Positions 37,446-45,332 of a stretch of 64,000 bases of DNA are shown in pieces (within the stretch, counting starts at the first letter, position 1; each line of letters begins with the position of its first letter). Below the pieces are notes generated by a model. That model did no database searches and had not been told where the DNA came from. It saw only the letters and a list, made by a program, of their open reading frames with translations. Both the position numbers and the translations under genes were made by a program. Source of the DNA: Thermus caliditerrae (GTDB lineage Bacteria; Deinococcota; Deinococci; Deinococcales; Thermaceae); NCBI RefSeq assembly GCF_021462525.1, contig NZ_JAKEDT010000011.1, positions 1 to 64,000 of the forward strand. Direction: 5' to 3'.

Positions 37446-38762
37446 TTAGGGGAAGCAGTAGGTGGTGTCGGTCAGCACCCGGTCGGCGCGCACCAGGCCG
37501 AAGCCGTACTCATCGTCCTTCCCCGCAGGGCCCAGGTCCTCGGCGGCCTGGGTCAAGCAGGTGTACACCTGATCCGGTGAGGGCCAGCTTTTGCGCTCGC
37601 TGGCGTACTTGCTCATGTACAGGGCTGCCACCCCCGCCACGATGGGGCTAGCAAAGGAGGTGCCGCTACCCACCAAGTAGCCCTGCGGCTTGTTGGGGTC
37701 CGGCACAACCACCCCTTGGCCGGGGGCCACCAGATCAAGCTCCGGACCATAAGCGGAAAACGAGGCTCGCCTTCGGTCCTGGTCCACCGCCCCCACAGCC
37801 AAGGCGCTAGGGCTGCTGGCAGGGAACATGACCGGGCCTCCCGACGTATAATTCCCTGCCGCCGCCACGATCACCATCCCCTGGGCCCGGGCCTGGGCTA
37901 GCTCTCCATCCAGCAGGCTGTCGTACCCGTTCTGACCTAAAGAGATGTTGGCAACCCGCACCCCTAGGCTTCGGGCGAGCCGCACGCCCTCCAGGAGGGT
38001 AGCGGTGGTGGCCCCGCCCCCGTCACGGAACACCTTGATGGGCAGAATGTAGCCCCCCCAGGTCACCCCGGCCATGCCCCGGCCATTGTGGGTGTCCGCA
38101 CCCAGGACGCTGGCCACCTGAAGCCCGTGTCCGTAGCTGTCTTGATAGGGGGCTTGCCCATCGGTGGGGTCGGCGTCCCCATCGGCCACATCCAGGTTGA
38201 CGCCTGCAGGGAGGTACTTGCTGGTCTGAAAGTCCTCATGGTTCAGGACCCCCGTATCCAGCACCGCAATGAGGGGAGGGCACCCCCGGCCCGTGCTCAG
38301 GTTCCAGGCCGCTTCCAGTCGGAGCAGGTTGTTAAGGTATACCTTCTGGTCTGTTGTATAGAGGGGATCGTTGGGCGTCCGCAGGGGGCGGTAGAGGTAG
38401 TTGGGCTGCACGTACTGCGCCCCCGCCCGGAGGAGGGCCCAGGCCTTGGCCTCCTCCTGCCCTTTGGGCACCTTCACCCGCAAGAGGCCTTGGGAAAGGG
38501 CCTCCTGGGGCTCCACTCCCTCAGCCCGCAGGGCCTGGACGGAAAGCCCCGGCTTGGGAAGCACCAGGAGCTCCCCGGGCACGTATTCCCCAGCAAAGCG
38601 GCCCAAGCCTTGGAGGCGAAGTGGCTCCTCCGTAGCCTGCGCCTGCAAGGGTCCCACGGGGCACTCGGCGGGGTTTACGGGAGGCGGCGGGGGCGTCTGA
38701 GGACAGGCAGTGAGGAGAAGGGCCGTGGCCGCAAGAAGGGCCATGAAAATAAGCCGGTTCAT
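37446..38762 (-). CDS. Subtilisin-like serine peptidase, lipoprotein
   Basis: A 438-residue S8 peptidase with a lipobox (LLLTAC, C20), so probably lipid-anchored rather than freely secreted. An inhibitor/propeptide-like domain (about 55-125) precedes the catalytic domain. The triad is D169 (AVLDTGVLNHED), H212 (YGHGLQVASVLG) and S369 (GTSFASPIVAG), with the oxyanion residue N304 in AAAGNYTSGG. It starts at ATG 38762, 7 nt after a TAGAGT -10 hexamer. A C-terminal chaperone domain, as in aqualysin I, is not present. Confidence 0.92.
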   Translation of the reverse strand: MNRLIFMALLAATALLLTACPQTPPPPPVNPAECPVGPLQAQATEEPLRLQGLGRFAGEYVPGELLVLPKPGLSVQALRAEGVEPQEALSQGLLRVKVPKGQEEAKAWALLRAGAQYVQPNYLYRPLRTPNDPLYTTDQKVYLNNLLRLEAAWNLSTGRGCPPLIAVLDTGVLNHEDFQTSKYLPAGVNLDVADGDADPTDGQAPYQDSYGHGLQVASVLGADTHNGRGMAGVTWGGYILPIKVFRDGGGATTATLLEGVRLARSLGVRVANISLGQNGYDSLLDGELAQARAQGMVIVAAAGNYTSGGPVMFPASSPSALAVGAVDQDRRRASFSAYGPELDLVAPGQGVVVPDPNKPQGYLVGSGTSFASPIVAGVAALYMSKYASERKSWPSPDQVYTCLTQAAEDLGPAGKDDEYGFGLVRADRVLTDTTYCFP

Positions 38763-38769
38763 GCTCCCT

Positions 38770-38775
38770 ACTCTA
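38770..38775 (-). promoter_or_regulatory. -10 element of the subtilase gene
   Basis: Minus-strand TAGAGT lies 7 nt before the ATG at 38762, in the short gap after the metal-receptor-like gene. It is a weak match and the -35 is unclear. Confidence 0.3.
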
Positions 38776-38797
38776 CATGCCCTGTCCCCGCCTCTCC

Positions 38798-39595
38798 TTA
38801 AGCCTGGGCTAAGGTTTCCTCTATCCGCCCCGCCAACTTCTCCAGGAAGGCGAAGAACATGGGCCCGTAGTGGGCCAGCTCGTCCCCATCGGTGGCGGCC
38901 ACGGGAAAGTCCCATCCCCGCTCCTCCGCCAGGGCCCTCGCCTTCGCCAGGGGGTTTTTCCCCCAGGGCTTGGGCTCGTAGAGGAAGAGGTCGGGTCTGC
39001 GGCGCTTGACCTCCTCCAGGTCCGGGGGGAAGTAGGCCTGGGGCACGTCCAGGAAGATGGGCTTAAGGCCCAGGTGCAAAAGGGCCTGGGCGATGTAGCT
39101 CCCCCGGCCCACGGTGATGGGACCGCCCAGGTCCATTTCAAAGTAGACCTTCAGGTCAAAGCGCCCCTTGAGGCGGCCATAGCGCTGGGAAAGCCCGTGG
39201 GCCAGCTCCGCGGCCCGCTCCTCCAGGTCCAGAAGGTGGCCCAGGGTGGAGAGGTTTTCCAGGATACCGTAGGGGCTCGTGGGCAAGGGCACGGCGTAGA
39301 CGGGAAAGCCCTCCTCCTTGAGCCTGAGGGCCTGCTCCCGCTGCACCCCGGTGGAGAGGAGGACCAAATCGGGCTTCAGGCTCCGGAGGAAGTCGGTGCG
39401 GGTCTTGGTGTAGGAGGCCAGGACCGGCAGGGAAAGCACCTCCGCCGGGCGGTGGCAGAAGGCGCTCCGACCCACCAGCCTATCCCCCACCCCCAGAGCG
39501 AAAAGGGCGTCCGTCAGGTTGGGGGCCAGGCTCACGATGCGCCCGAAGCGGTCGGGGAGGTCTAGGGGGCCGAGAAGCTCGTGAAAGATTTTCAT
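38798..39595 (-). CDS. BtuF-like helical backbone metal receptor without signal peptide
   Basis: A 265-residue protein of the class III solute-binding fold used for cobalamin, heme and siderophores ([20 protein letters not shown] at the start, [29 protein letters not shown]). It lacks a signal peptide or lipobox, so it is predicted to be cytoplasmic, which is unusual for this fold. No ABC transporter permease is nearby. It overlaps the hisD stop by ATGA and is therefore coupled to histidinol dehydrogenase, a zinc enzyme. A role in metal or cofactor delivery is only a guess. Confidence 0.72.
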   Translation of the reverse strand: MKIFHELLGPLDLPDRFGRIVSLAPNLTDALFALGVGDRLVGRSAFCHRPAEVLSLPVLASYTKTRTDFLRSLKPDLVLLSTGVQREQALRLKEEGFPVYAVPLPTSPYGILENLSTLGHLLDLEERAAELAHGLSQRYGRLKGRFDLKVYFEMDLGGPITVGRGSYIAQALLHLGLKPIFLDVPQAYFPPDLEEVKRRRPDLFLYEPKPWGKNPLAKARALAEERGWDFPVAATDGDELAHYGPMFFAFLEKLAGRIEETLAQA

Positions 39596-40830
39596 TGCCT
39601 TAGGTCCAAGGAGCGGGCGTGGCCCTCGAGGCCCTCCGCCCGGGCCAGGAGGGCCCCCTTCTGCGCCAACACCTTCACCGCGCCCTCGCTCAGGCCCATC
39701 ACCGGAATGACCTTGAGGAAGTCCCGCACCGAAAGCCCCCCCTGGAAGCGGGCGGTGCCCGAGGTGGGCATCACGTGGCTGGGCCCGGCGATGTAGTCCC
39801 CCAGGGCCTCGGGGCTCCCCTCCCCCAGGAAGACCCCCCCAGCGTTCTGCACCCTCCCCAGCCAGGGCAGGGGGTCCGCCAGGGCCAGGCAGAGGTGCTC
39901 GGGGGCGTAGAGGTTGGCCAGCTCCAGGGCCTCCTCGAGGTCCCGGGTGAGGACCAACCCTCCCTTCTCCAGGGCCCGCCGGGCGATCTCCGCCCGGGGA
40001 AGATCGGAAAGCTGCTTGGCGAGCTCGGCCTCCACCCGCTCCAAAAGGGCCCGCTCTGGGGAGAGGAGCCAGGGCTCGGAGTCGGGGCCGTGCTCCGCCT
40101 GGGCCAGGAGGTCTGCAGCCAGGAGCTTAGGGGAGGCGGAGCCATCGGCCACAATCAGGGTCTCCGTGGGGCCGGCCAGCCCATCTACGCCCACGACTCC
40201 GAAAACCTGGCGCTTGGCCGCCACCACGTAGGCGTTGCCGGGACCCACGATCTTGTCCACCCGGGGGATGCGGGCCGTGCCGTAGGCCAAGGCGGCGACG
40301 GCCTGCGCCCCCCCCATGGCGAAGAGCCGGTCCGCCCCCGCCACCCAGGCGGCGGCCAACACCCCGGGGTGGACCCTGGGGGGACTGGCCACCACCACCT
40401 CCGCCACCCCGGCCACCTTGGCCGGGACCACGGTCATGAGGAGGCTGGAGAGGAGGGGAGCGGTGCCCCCTGGGACGTAGACCCCCACTCGGGCCATGGG
40501 CCGCACCAGCTGGCCCAATAATCCCTTCTCATCCGCCTTCAAAAAACCCCCGCGAGCCTCCTCCCGGTAGAAGGCCTCGATGCGCTCCTTTGCAGTTTCC
40601 AGGGCGTCGCGGAGCTCCTCGTCCAGGTCCTCGTAGGCCTGGCGCCAGGCCTTCTTGGGAATCTCCTCCACGGGGTGGCCGTCCAGGTCCAGGCTGAAGC
40701 GGTCTAGGGCCGCATCCCCTTCCTCCCGCACCGCCTGCAGGATGCCCCGCACGATTTCCTCCACCGTGGGGTCAAAGGAAAGGCCCCGGCGGGCGAAGCG
40801 CTCCCTCACCTCCTCCGCGCGGTAGATCAT
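39592..40830 (-). CDS. hisD: Histidinol dehydrogenase
   Basis: The last enzyme of histidine biosynthesis, oxidising histidinol to histidine in two NAD-dependent steps with a zinc cofactor. The 412-residue protein has the family motifs [51 protein letters not shown] and the C-terminal [15 protein letters not shown] at 40830 is preceded by GGAGG and a TATAGT hexamer 6 nt upstream. The 3' end overlaps the metal-receptor-like gene. No other his genes are in the window. Confidence 0.96.
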   Translation of the reverse strand: MIYRAEEVRERFARRGLSFDPTVEEIVRGILQAVREEGDAALDRFSLDLDGHPVEEIPKKAWRQAYEDLDEELRDALETAKERIEAFYREEARGGFLKADEKGLLGQLVRPMARVGVYVPGGTAPLLSSLLMTVVPAKVAGVAEVVVASPPRVHPGVLAAAWVAGADRLFAMGGAQAVAALAYGTARIPRVDKIVGPGNAYVVAAKRQVFGVVGVDGLAGPTETLIVADGSASPKLLAADLLAQAEHGPDSEPWLLSPERALLERVEAELAKQLSDLPRAEIARRALEKGGLVLTRDLEEALELANLYAPEHLCLALADPLPWLGRVQNAGGVFLGEGSPEALGDYIAGPSHVMPTSGTARFQGGLSVRDFLKVIPVMGLSEGAVKVLAQKGALLARAEGLEGHARSLDLRQ

Positions 40831-40836
40831 GCCTCC

Positions 40837-40842
40837 ACTATA
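40837..40842 (-). promoter_or_regulatory. -10 element of hisD
   Basis: Minus-strand TATAGT is 6 nt from the hisD ATG at 40830 and overlaps the stop codon of the upstream unknown gene. A GGAGG sequence lies in the gap, so both leaderless and leadered translation could occur. Confidence 0.4.
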
Positions 40843-41434
40843 CCCAGCGGCGGCGTCTTTTCGCCTCCTCCACACCCTGCAGGTGGGCCTCGAAGACGTG
40901 GTTGCCCACCTGCTGCGCCAGGCGCACGGGCACCCCTTCCTCCACCTGCACCAAGGTCAGGCCGGGACGCAGGCGGTACTGGAGGCGCAAGCGACCTTCC
41001 ACCTCCACATCCGCCAGCCGCTCCACGTACACCCGCCCCCCGGGCATGGGAAAGCGCACCACCTCCCCGGGGAGGAGCTCCAGCCGGGGAAGGGCTAAAA
41101 GAAGGGAAAGGGGGTCGTGGTAGGGTGCCACGAAGGGCAGGGCTAGGCTCTCCTTCCCCTGGGTCACCAGGACCACGCCCTCCTCCTCGAGGCGCTCCAC
41201 GGTGAAGACCCGGGCCTCCCGCCCTTCCACCCGCTCGGCGAAGTAAAGGGAAAACCCCTCGGCATCGGTTTCCGTCTGCCAGCGCTGGCGGGTTTTGGGC
41301 AGGGGAAGGAGCACCTCGGCGCTCAGGGCGGCCTTGACCCCCCGGCCCTGCGGGCGCACCTCCAGCTTCCCCTCCCCCGCGGGCTCCCCCGCGAAGAAGT
41401 AGCGGTACAGGTACACGGCGGGACGCTCGGTCAT
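40838..41434 (-). CDS. Hypothetical beta-rich protein, DUF3108-like
   Basis: A 198-residue soluble protein with mainly beta structure ([39 protein letters not shown]) that loosely resembles DUF3108 proteins. There is no signal peptide, transmembrane helix or catalytic motif. The start at 41434 follows the pseudokinase stop by 4 nt, so it belongs to the same operon. Its role is not recognised. Confidence 0.6.
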   Translation of the reverse strand: MTERPAVYLYRYFFAGEPAGEGKLEVRPQGRGVKAALSAEVLLPLPKTRQRWQTETDAEGFSLYFAERVEGREARVFTVERLEEEGVVLVTQGKESLALPFVAPYHDPLSLLLALPRLELLPGEVVRFPMPGGRVYVERLADVEVEGRLRLQYRLRPGLTLVQVEEGVPVRLAQQVGNHVFEAHLQGVEEAKRRRRWV

Positions 41435-41438
41435 GGCC

Positions 41439-42548
41439 CTAGCGTACCTTGATGGTGAGGGGCGGGCCCGGCACCTCCAAGAGGTAGTCCACCGGGTCTC
41501 TCCCCGCCACCCGGATGCGCAGGCGGTACACCCCCTTTTGGTCAAACTCCACCCGCCCGGGGGCGGTGAGGAGCACCCGCCCGGGGAGCATCTTGGAGCC
41601 TTCCGGAACCTCCAGCAAAATCACCTCGGCCCGCTCCGTGGGAGGGTCGGTGCGGAACTCCATGGTGTAGCCCCCCGGGCCTTGGCTCCGGGGACGCAGG
41701 AGCCAAAAGCCCACTCCCCCCAAGAGCAAAACCGCTAGGAGGAGCGCCGCAAGCGCCAAACGCGGGCCCCGTTCCCTCGAGGGCTCCAGAACGGGGAAGG
41801 AAGGCTCTTCCCGCTCCTCTATGCGCACCACCCGGGGACGGCTCGGGGGACGCTCCGGCTCCTGCGGCGGCCCCGGGACCTCCGGCTCGGGAACGGGTTC
41901 CACGGACAGGCGCTTCTTCCCCTCCCCTGGCCCCGGGGAAGCGTCTTCCCCTGAAGGGGGCGGGGCTTCCCTTGGCGGAAGCTGGGCCTCCGGGGAAGGT
42001 TCCGATGACGCCACGGGAGCTTCCTCCCCTTTCCCCAGCAAGCCCTCCCAAGAGCCCGCCGAGGACTCCAGGGCCTCCACCGCCTTGGCCAGGGGGAACT
42101 CGGGCCAGCGCTCCCCCACCAGGGCGCGGGCCAACGCCGCCACCGCCTTCCGCCCCTCCCCGGCCAGAGCCTCCAGCCCCACCCCTGCCAGCCACACCCG
42201 CTTGCCCTTGACCAGGCAAAGCTCGGGCACGGGGGCGTAGCGCACCCCTTGGGCCTCGAGGGCCGCCAAGAGCTGGGCCATCTCCCGGAGCCAGTGGGCG
42301 GTGCGCTCCAGGTCCGCCACCCCCAGGTACTGGCTCAAGGGCACCGCCCCGATGGGCCACTCCAATACCCAAGCTTCCGGGGTTTCCTCCAACAAAGCCA
42401 GGATCCCTTCGCCCTGCACGGGGTTGCCTTGCGCCCCCTTGAGCACCAAAACCGGCGTTCCCGTCCGGGTATCTTGCCCCTCGTACACGGTAACGGTTGC
42501 AATACGGGCGAGAATACGCCGCAACCAATAGTTGCCCAGAACCTCCAT
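41439..42548 (-). CDS. Transmembrane pseudokinase with C-terminal PEGA-like domain
   Basis: A 369-residue protein. The N-terminal about 170 residues have the outline of a Ser/Thr kinase (GNYWLRRILARIATVTVYEG, then DTRTGTPVLVLK), but the HRD/N and DFG motifs are lost; the matching places read VRYAPVPELCLV and LAGVG. A proline/glutamate linker (about 174-262), one transmembrane helix (264-285) and a small extracytoplasmic beta domain of PEGA type (MEFRTDPPTERAEVILLEVP) follow. ATG at 42548 is 7 nt after TATACT; ATG at 42566 is an alternative start. It probably works as a signalling scaffold or sensor, not as an enzyme. Confidence 0.68.
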   Translation of the reverse strand: MEVLGNYWLRRILARIATVTVYEGQDTRTGTPVLVLKGAQGNPVQGEGILALLEETPEAWVLEWPIGAVPLSQYLGVADLERTAHWLREMAQLLAALEAQGVRYAPVPELCLVKGKRVWLAGVGLEALAGEGRKAVAALARALVGERWPEFPLAKAVEALESSAGSWEGLLGKGEEAPVASSEPSPEAQLPPREAPPPSGEDASPGPGEGKKRLSVEPVPEPEVPGPPQEPERPPSRPRVVRIEEREEPSFPVLEPSRERGPRLALAALLLAVLLLGGVGFWLLRPRSQGPGGYTMEFRTDPPTERAEVILLEVPEGSKMLPGRVLLTAPGRVEFDQKGVYRLRIRVAGRDPVDYLLEVPGPPLTIKVR

Positions 42549-42555
42549 CCCCCCA

Positions 42556-42589
42556 AGTATACGCATCCCTTCGGGGCTGGGCTTATAAT
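42556..42589. promoter_or_regulatory. Divergent -10 elements between the pseudokinase and 42629 genes
   Basis: Minus-strand TATACT (42561-42556) is 7 nt from the start at 42548. Plus-strand TATAAT (42584-42589) would start transcription near 42596 for the gene at 42629, whose ribosome binding site GGAAAGGAG lies at 42615-42623. The plus-strand leader also holds the inverted repeat GCCCT/AGGGC (42604-42614). Confidence 0.5.
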
Positions 42590-42628
42590 CTGCCAAAGGA
42601 TGGGCCCTAAGGGCGGAAAGGAGCGGGG

Positions 42629-42997
42629 ATGGAGTTCAAGATCACGCTGACCACGGAGGAGATCGTTCGCGGCCTGAAGCACTACCGCCGCATCGCCAAG
42701 CAGGACGTTCTCCGGGCGCCGGAAACGCCAAACCCAGAGGTTTTTCGCCGCCACGCCGAGGCCAGGCGGGAGGTTTACGCCAAGCTGGCGGAGGTGGCGG
42801 AAGCCGAGGGCCCCGAGGCCGTGGTGCAGTACGCCCTGGAGCTTTACAAGTCCCTGCCCTTCGTCACCGGCACCCCGGAGGACCAGCACCCCGAGATCAA
42901 GGGGCAGGAAAACGCCTTGGAGAACTTCTTCCTCATGATCGGTCTGGACCCCAAAACCCGCCGGGAGGCCCGTAAGGCGAGGAAGCCCCTGCAATGA
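42629..42997 (+). CDS. Conserved hypothetical protein coupled to uracil-DNA glycosylase
   Basis: A 122-residue, mostly helical protein ([40 protein letters not shown]) with no transmembrane segment and no known motif. It has a good ribosome binding site and a TATAAT -10 element. Its stop overlaps the uracil-DNA glycosylase start (ATGA), so the two are translated together. A role in DNA repair is suggested only by this coupling. Confidence 0.7.
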   Translation: MEFKITLTTEEIVRGLKHYRRIAKQDVLRAPETPNPEVFRRHAEARREVYAKLAEVAEAEGPEAVVQYALELYKSLPFVTGTPEDQHPEIKGQENALENFFLMIGLDPKTRREARKARKPLQ

Positions 42998-43611
42998 CCC
43001 TGGAGCTTTTGCAAGCGCAGGCCCAGGCCTGCACCGCCTGCCGCCTGGCAGAGGGCAGAACCCAGGTGGTCTTTGGGGAGGGCAACCCCGACGCCCGGCT
43101 CATGATCGTGGGGGAGGGGCCAGGCGAGGAAGAAGACAAGACGGGCCGTCCCTTTGTGGGCAAGGCAGGGCAACTCCTAAACCGCATCCTGGAGGCGGCG
43201 GGCATCCCCCGGGAATCCATTTACATCACCAACATCGTCAAGTGCCGCCCGCCGGGAAACCGCACCCCCCTCCCCGACGAGGCCAAAATCTGCACCGACA
43301 AGTGGCTGATCAAGCAGGTGGAACTCATCGCCCCCCAGGTCATCGTCCCCTTAGGGGCGGTGGCGGCGGAGTTCTTCTTGGGAGAGAAGGTATCCATCAC
43401 CAAGGTACGGGGAAAGTGGTACGAGTGGCACGGCATCCGGGTTTTCCCCATGTTCCACCCCGCCTACCTCCTCAGGAACCCCAGCCGCGCCCCCGGAAGC
43501 CCCAAGCACCTCACCTGGCTGGACATCCAGGAGGTGAAGCGCGTCCTGGACGGCCTCCCCCCCAAGGAGCGCCGCCAGGTGAAGGCGGTGAGCCAAGAAC
43601 CGCTTTTCTGA
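42994..43611 (+). CDS. udgA: Uracil-DNA glycosylase, family 4 (4Fe-4S)
   Basis: A thermophile-type family 4 uracil-DNA glycosylase of 205 residues that removes uracil from deaminated DNA. The iron-sulfur cysteines C13, C16, C84 and C100 are visible ([27 protein letters not shown]). Active-site motif A reads GEGPGEEED (E41), and motif B reads [10 protein letters not shown] with H155. It matches the T. thermophilus TTUDGA type. It is important at high temperature, where cytosine deaminates quickly. Confidence 0.95.
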   Translation: MTLELLQAQAQACTACRLAEGRTQVVFGEGNPDARLMIVGEGPGEEEDKTGRPFVGKAGQLLNRILEAAGIPRESIYITNIVKCRPPGNRTPLPDEAKICTDKWLIKQVELIAPQVIVPLGAVAAEFFLGEKVSITKVRGKWYEWHGIRVFPMFHPAYLLRNPSRAPGSPKHLTWLDIQEVKRVLDGLPPKERRQVKAVSQEPLF

Positions 43612-43658
43612 GGCCAGAGCCCTGGAGGCCTAAACCCAGCAAAGCCTACCTTCGCGTG

Positions 43659-43664
43659 TAAAAT
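43659..43664 (+). promoter_or_regulatory. -10 element of the modABC operon
   Basis: TAAAAT lies just before the structured leader, so transcription would start near 43670, at the first base of the predicted riboswitch. The -35 region is not clear. Confidence 0.4.
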
Positions 43665-43668
43665 GCCC

Positions 43669-43775
43669 TTACCTCCGAGCCCGGAAAGACCCCCTGGGCC
43701 TTCCGGGCCGGGCCAGAGGGCCCCGGGGTGGCGGGGGCAACCCCGCCGCCTGCCGCGGTCGCAAAGGAGGCATCC
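43669..43775 (+). ncRNA. Candidate molybdenum/tungsten cofactor (Moco) riboswitch
   Basis: The leader of modA is GC-rich and folded. It opens with ACCTCCGAGCCCGGAAAGAC, which fits my memory of the conserved start of the MOCO RNA motif, contains GGGGGCAACCCC as a hairpin, and ends with GGTCGCAAAGGAGG. CCTCC near 43672-43676 can pair with the Shine-Dalgarno GGAGG at 43766-43770, so closing this P1 stem would hide the ribosome binding site. This layout suits translational repression by the cofactor. The identification rests on motif memory and the modABC context; no covariance search was run. Confidence 0.7.
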
Positions 43776-44654
43776 ATGAAACCCATCCTTTGGAGCGTCT
43801 GGCTCTTGAGCTTTGGCGTGGCCCTGGCAGAGGCCCAAGTGCGGGTGGTGGCCGCCGCCGACCTGCAGTACGCCCTCGGCGAGGTGGCCCAGGTGTTTGA
43901 GGCCAAGAACCCGGGGGTCAAGGTGTCCCTCATCTTCGGCTCCTCGGGCAAGCTTTACACCCAGCTCTCCCAGGGCCTCGAGGCGGACCTCTACTTCTCC
44001 GCCGAGAGCATCTACCCCAAGCTCCTGGAGGAAAAGGGGCTTACGGAGCGGGGCACGCGCAAGCCCTACGCCATCGGGCGCATGGCCATCTGGCTGGACC
44101 GGAAGCTGGGGCTTACCCCCGGACCCGAGGCCCTGAAAGACCCCCGCATTACCCGGCTGGCCATCGCCAACCCCGTCCACGCCCCCTACGGCCGGGCCGC
44201 CGTCACCCTTTTGGAGCGCTACGGCCTCCTCAAAAGGCGGCCCGACGCGCCCATATCCGGCCTGAGCCAACCTTTTCCCAGGCTTTCGTGGGCGGAGATC
44301 CCCTGGGAAAGCCTCACCCGGGGGGTGGAGGCCTACTGGGACCCGGAGCCCCTCCGGCGGGGCAAACCCCACTTTGAGTTCGTCTACGGGGAAAACATCT
44401 CCCAGACGGCCCAGCTGGCCCTGACCGCTACCCAGGCAGGCATCCTGGCCCTGCCCCTGGCGGTCCACGAAAGCCTCTCCCGCCCTGGGGTCTATTGGGC
44501 CGCCCCCTTGGGAAGCCACCTTCTCCTGGAGCAAAACTACGTGGTCCTCAAGGGCAAGGCCCGGCCTGAGGTCCTGGCCTTCCACCGCTTCGTGGGAAGC
44601 CCCGAGGGCCGGGCCATTCTCAAGCGCTACGGCTTTGTGCTTCCGGGAGAGTAG
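43776..44654 (+). CDS. modA: Molybdate/tungstate ABC transporter substrate-binding protein
   Basis: A 292-residue exported binding protein (signal peptide MKPILWSVWLLSFGVALAEA). Family motifs include VVAAADLQYALGEVAQVFE, IFGSSGKLYTQLSQG and the oxyanion-binding region DLYFSAES. It captures molybdate or tungstate for the ModBC importer encoded next to it. ATG at 43776 is 5 nt after AAAGGAGG, which is part of the putative riboswitch P1. Confidence 0.93.
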   Translation: MKPILWSVWLLSFGVALAEAQVRVVAAADLQYALGEVAQVFEAKNPGVKVSLIFGSSGKLYTQLSQGLEADLYFSAESIYPKLLEEKGLTERGTRKPYAIGRMAIWLDRKLGLTPGPEALKDPRITRLAIANPVHAPYGRAAVTLLERYGLLKRRPDAPISGLSQPFPRLSWAEIPWESLTRGVEAYWDPEPLRRGKPHFEFVYGENISQTAQLALTATQAGILALPLAVHESLSRPGVYWAAPLGSHLLLEQNYVVLKGKARPEVLAFHRFVGSPEGRAILKRYGFVLPGE

Positions 44655-45332
44655 ATGCTGGAACCGCCCTTCTGGACCTCCCTCACCCTTTCCTTAGAGG
44701 TGGCCCTGACGGCCTCCTTCGTCCTCCTCCTGACGGGGGTGCCCCTGGCCTGGTGGTTGGCCTTCCGCTCATTTCCAGGGAAAGCCCTTCTGGAAGCCAT
44801 CTTCCTCCTCCCTCTGGTCCTGCCCCCCACGGTCTTGGGGTTCTACATCCTTCTCTTCCTAGGGCCCGAGGGGCCCTGGCGGAAGCTCACCGGCCTCTCT
44901 TGGGCCTTCAGCTTTGAGGGGCTGGTCTTCGCCAGCGTCCTCTTCAGCCTCCCCTTCGCCCTCACTGCCTACCGGGAAGCCTTCCTGTCCCTGGACCGGA
45001 ACCTCCTGGAGGTGGCGAGAACCCTGGGGGTGCCCAGGGGCAAGATCTGGCTGAAGGTGGTCCTGCCCCTCACCTGGCCCGGCCTCCTCTCCGGCACCCT
45101 CCTGGCCTTCGCCCACACCCTGGGGGAGTTCGGGGTGGTGCTCATGGTGGGGGGTTCCATTCCCGGGAAGACGCAGATGGTAAGCATCTACCTCTACGAC
45201 TTGGTCCAGGCCCTCCGCTTCCGGGAGGCCGCCGAGGCTTCGGCGGTCCTCCTCCTTCTCAGCCTGGGGGTGCTGGTGGCGGTTCGCCTCTTGGAAGCGA
45301 GGGGGCGCGCATGGAAGTCCACTACCAGATAA
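44655..45332 (+). CDS. modB: Molybdate ABC transporter permease
   Basis: A 225-residue inner-membrane permease with five or six transmembrane helices. The EAA loop that contacts the ATPase reads LEVARTLGVPRGKIWLKVVL. It begins directly after the modA stop and overlaps modC by 22 nt, so the three are strictly co-translated. The family is the ModB/CysTW type. Confidence 0.93.
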   Translation: MLEPPFWTSLTLSLEVALTASFVLLLTGVPLAWWLAFRSFPGKALLEAIFLLPLVLPPTVLGFYILLFLGPEGPWRKLTGLSWAFSFEGLVFASVLFSLPFALTAYREAFLSLDRNLLEVARTLGVPRGKIWLKVVLPLTWPGLLSGTLLAFAHTLGEFGVVLMVGGSIPGKTQMVSIYLYDLVQALRFREAAEASAVLLLLSLGVLVAVRLLEARGRAWKSTTR

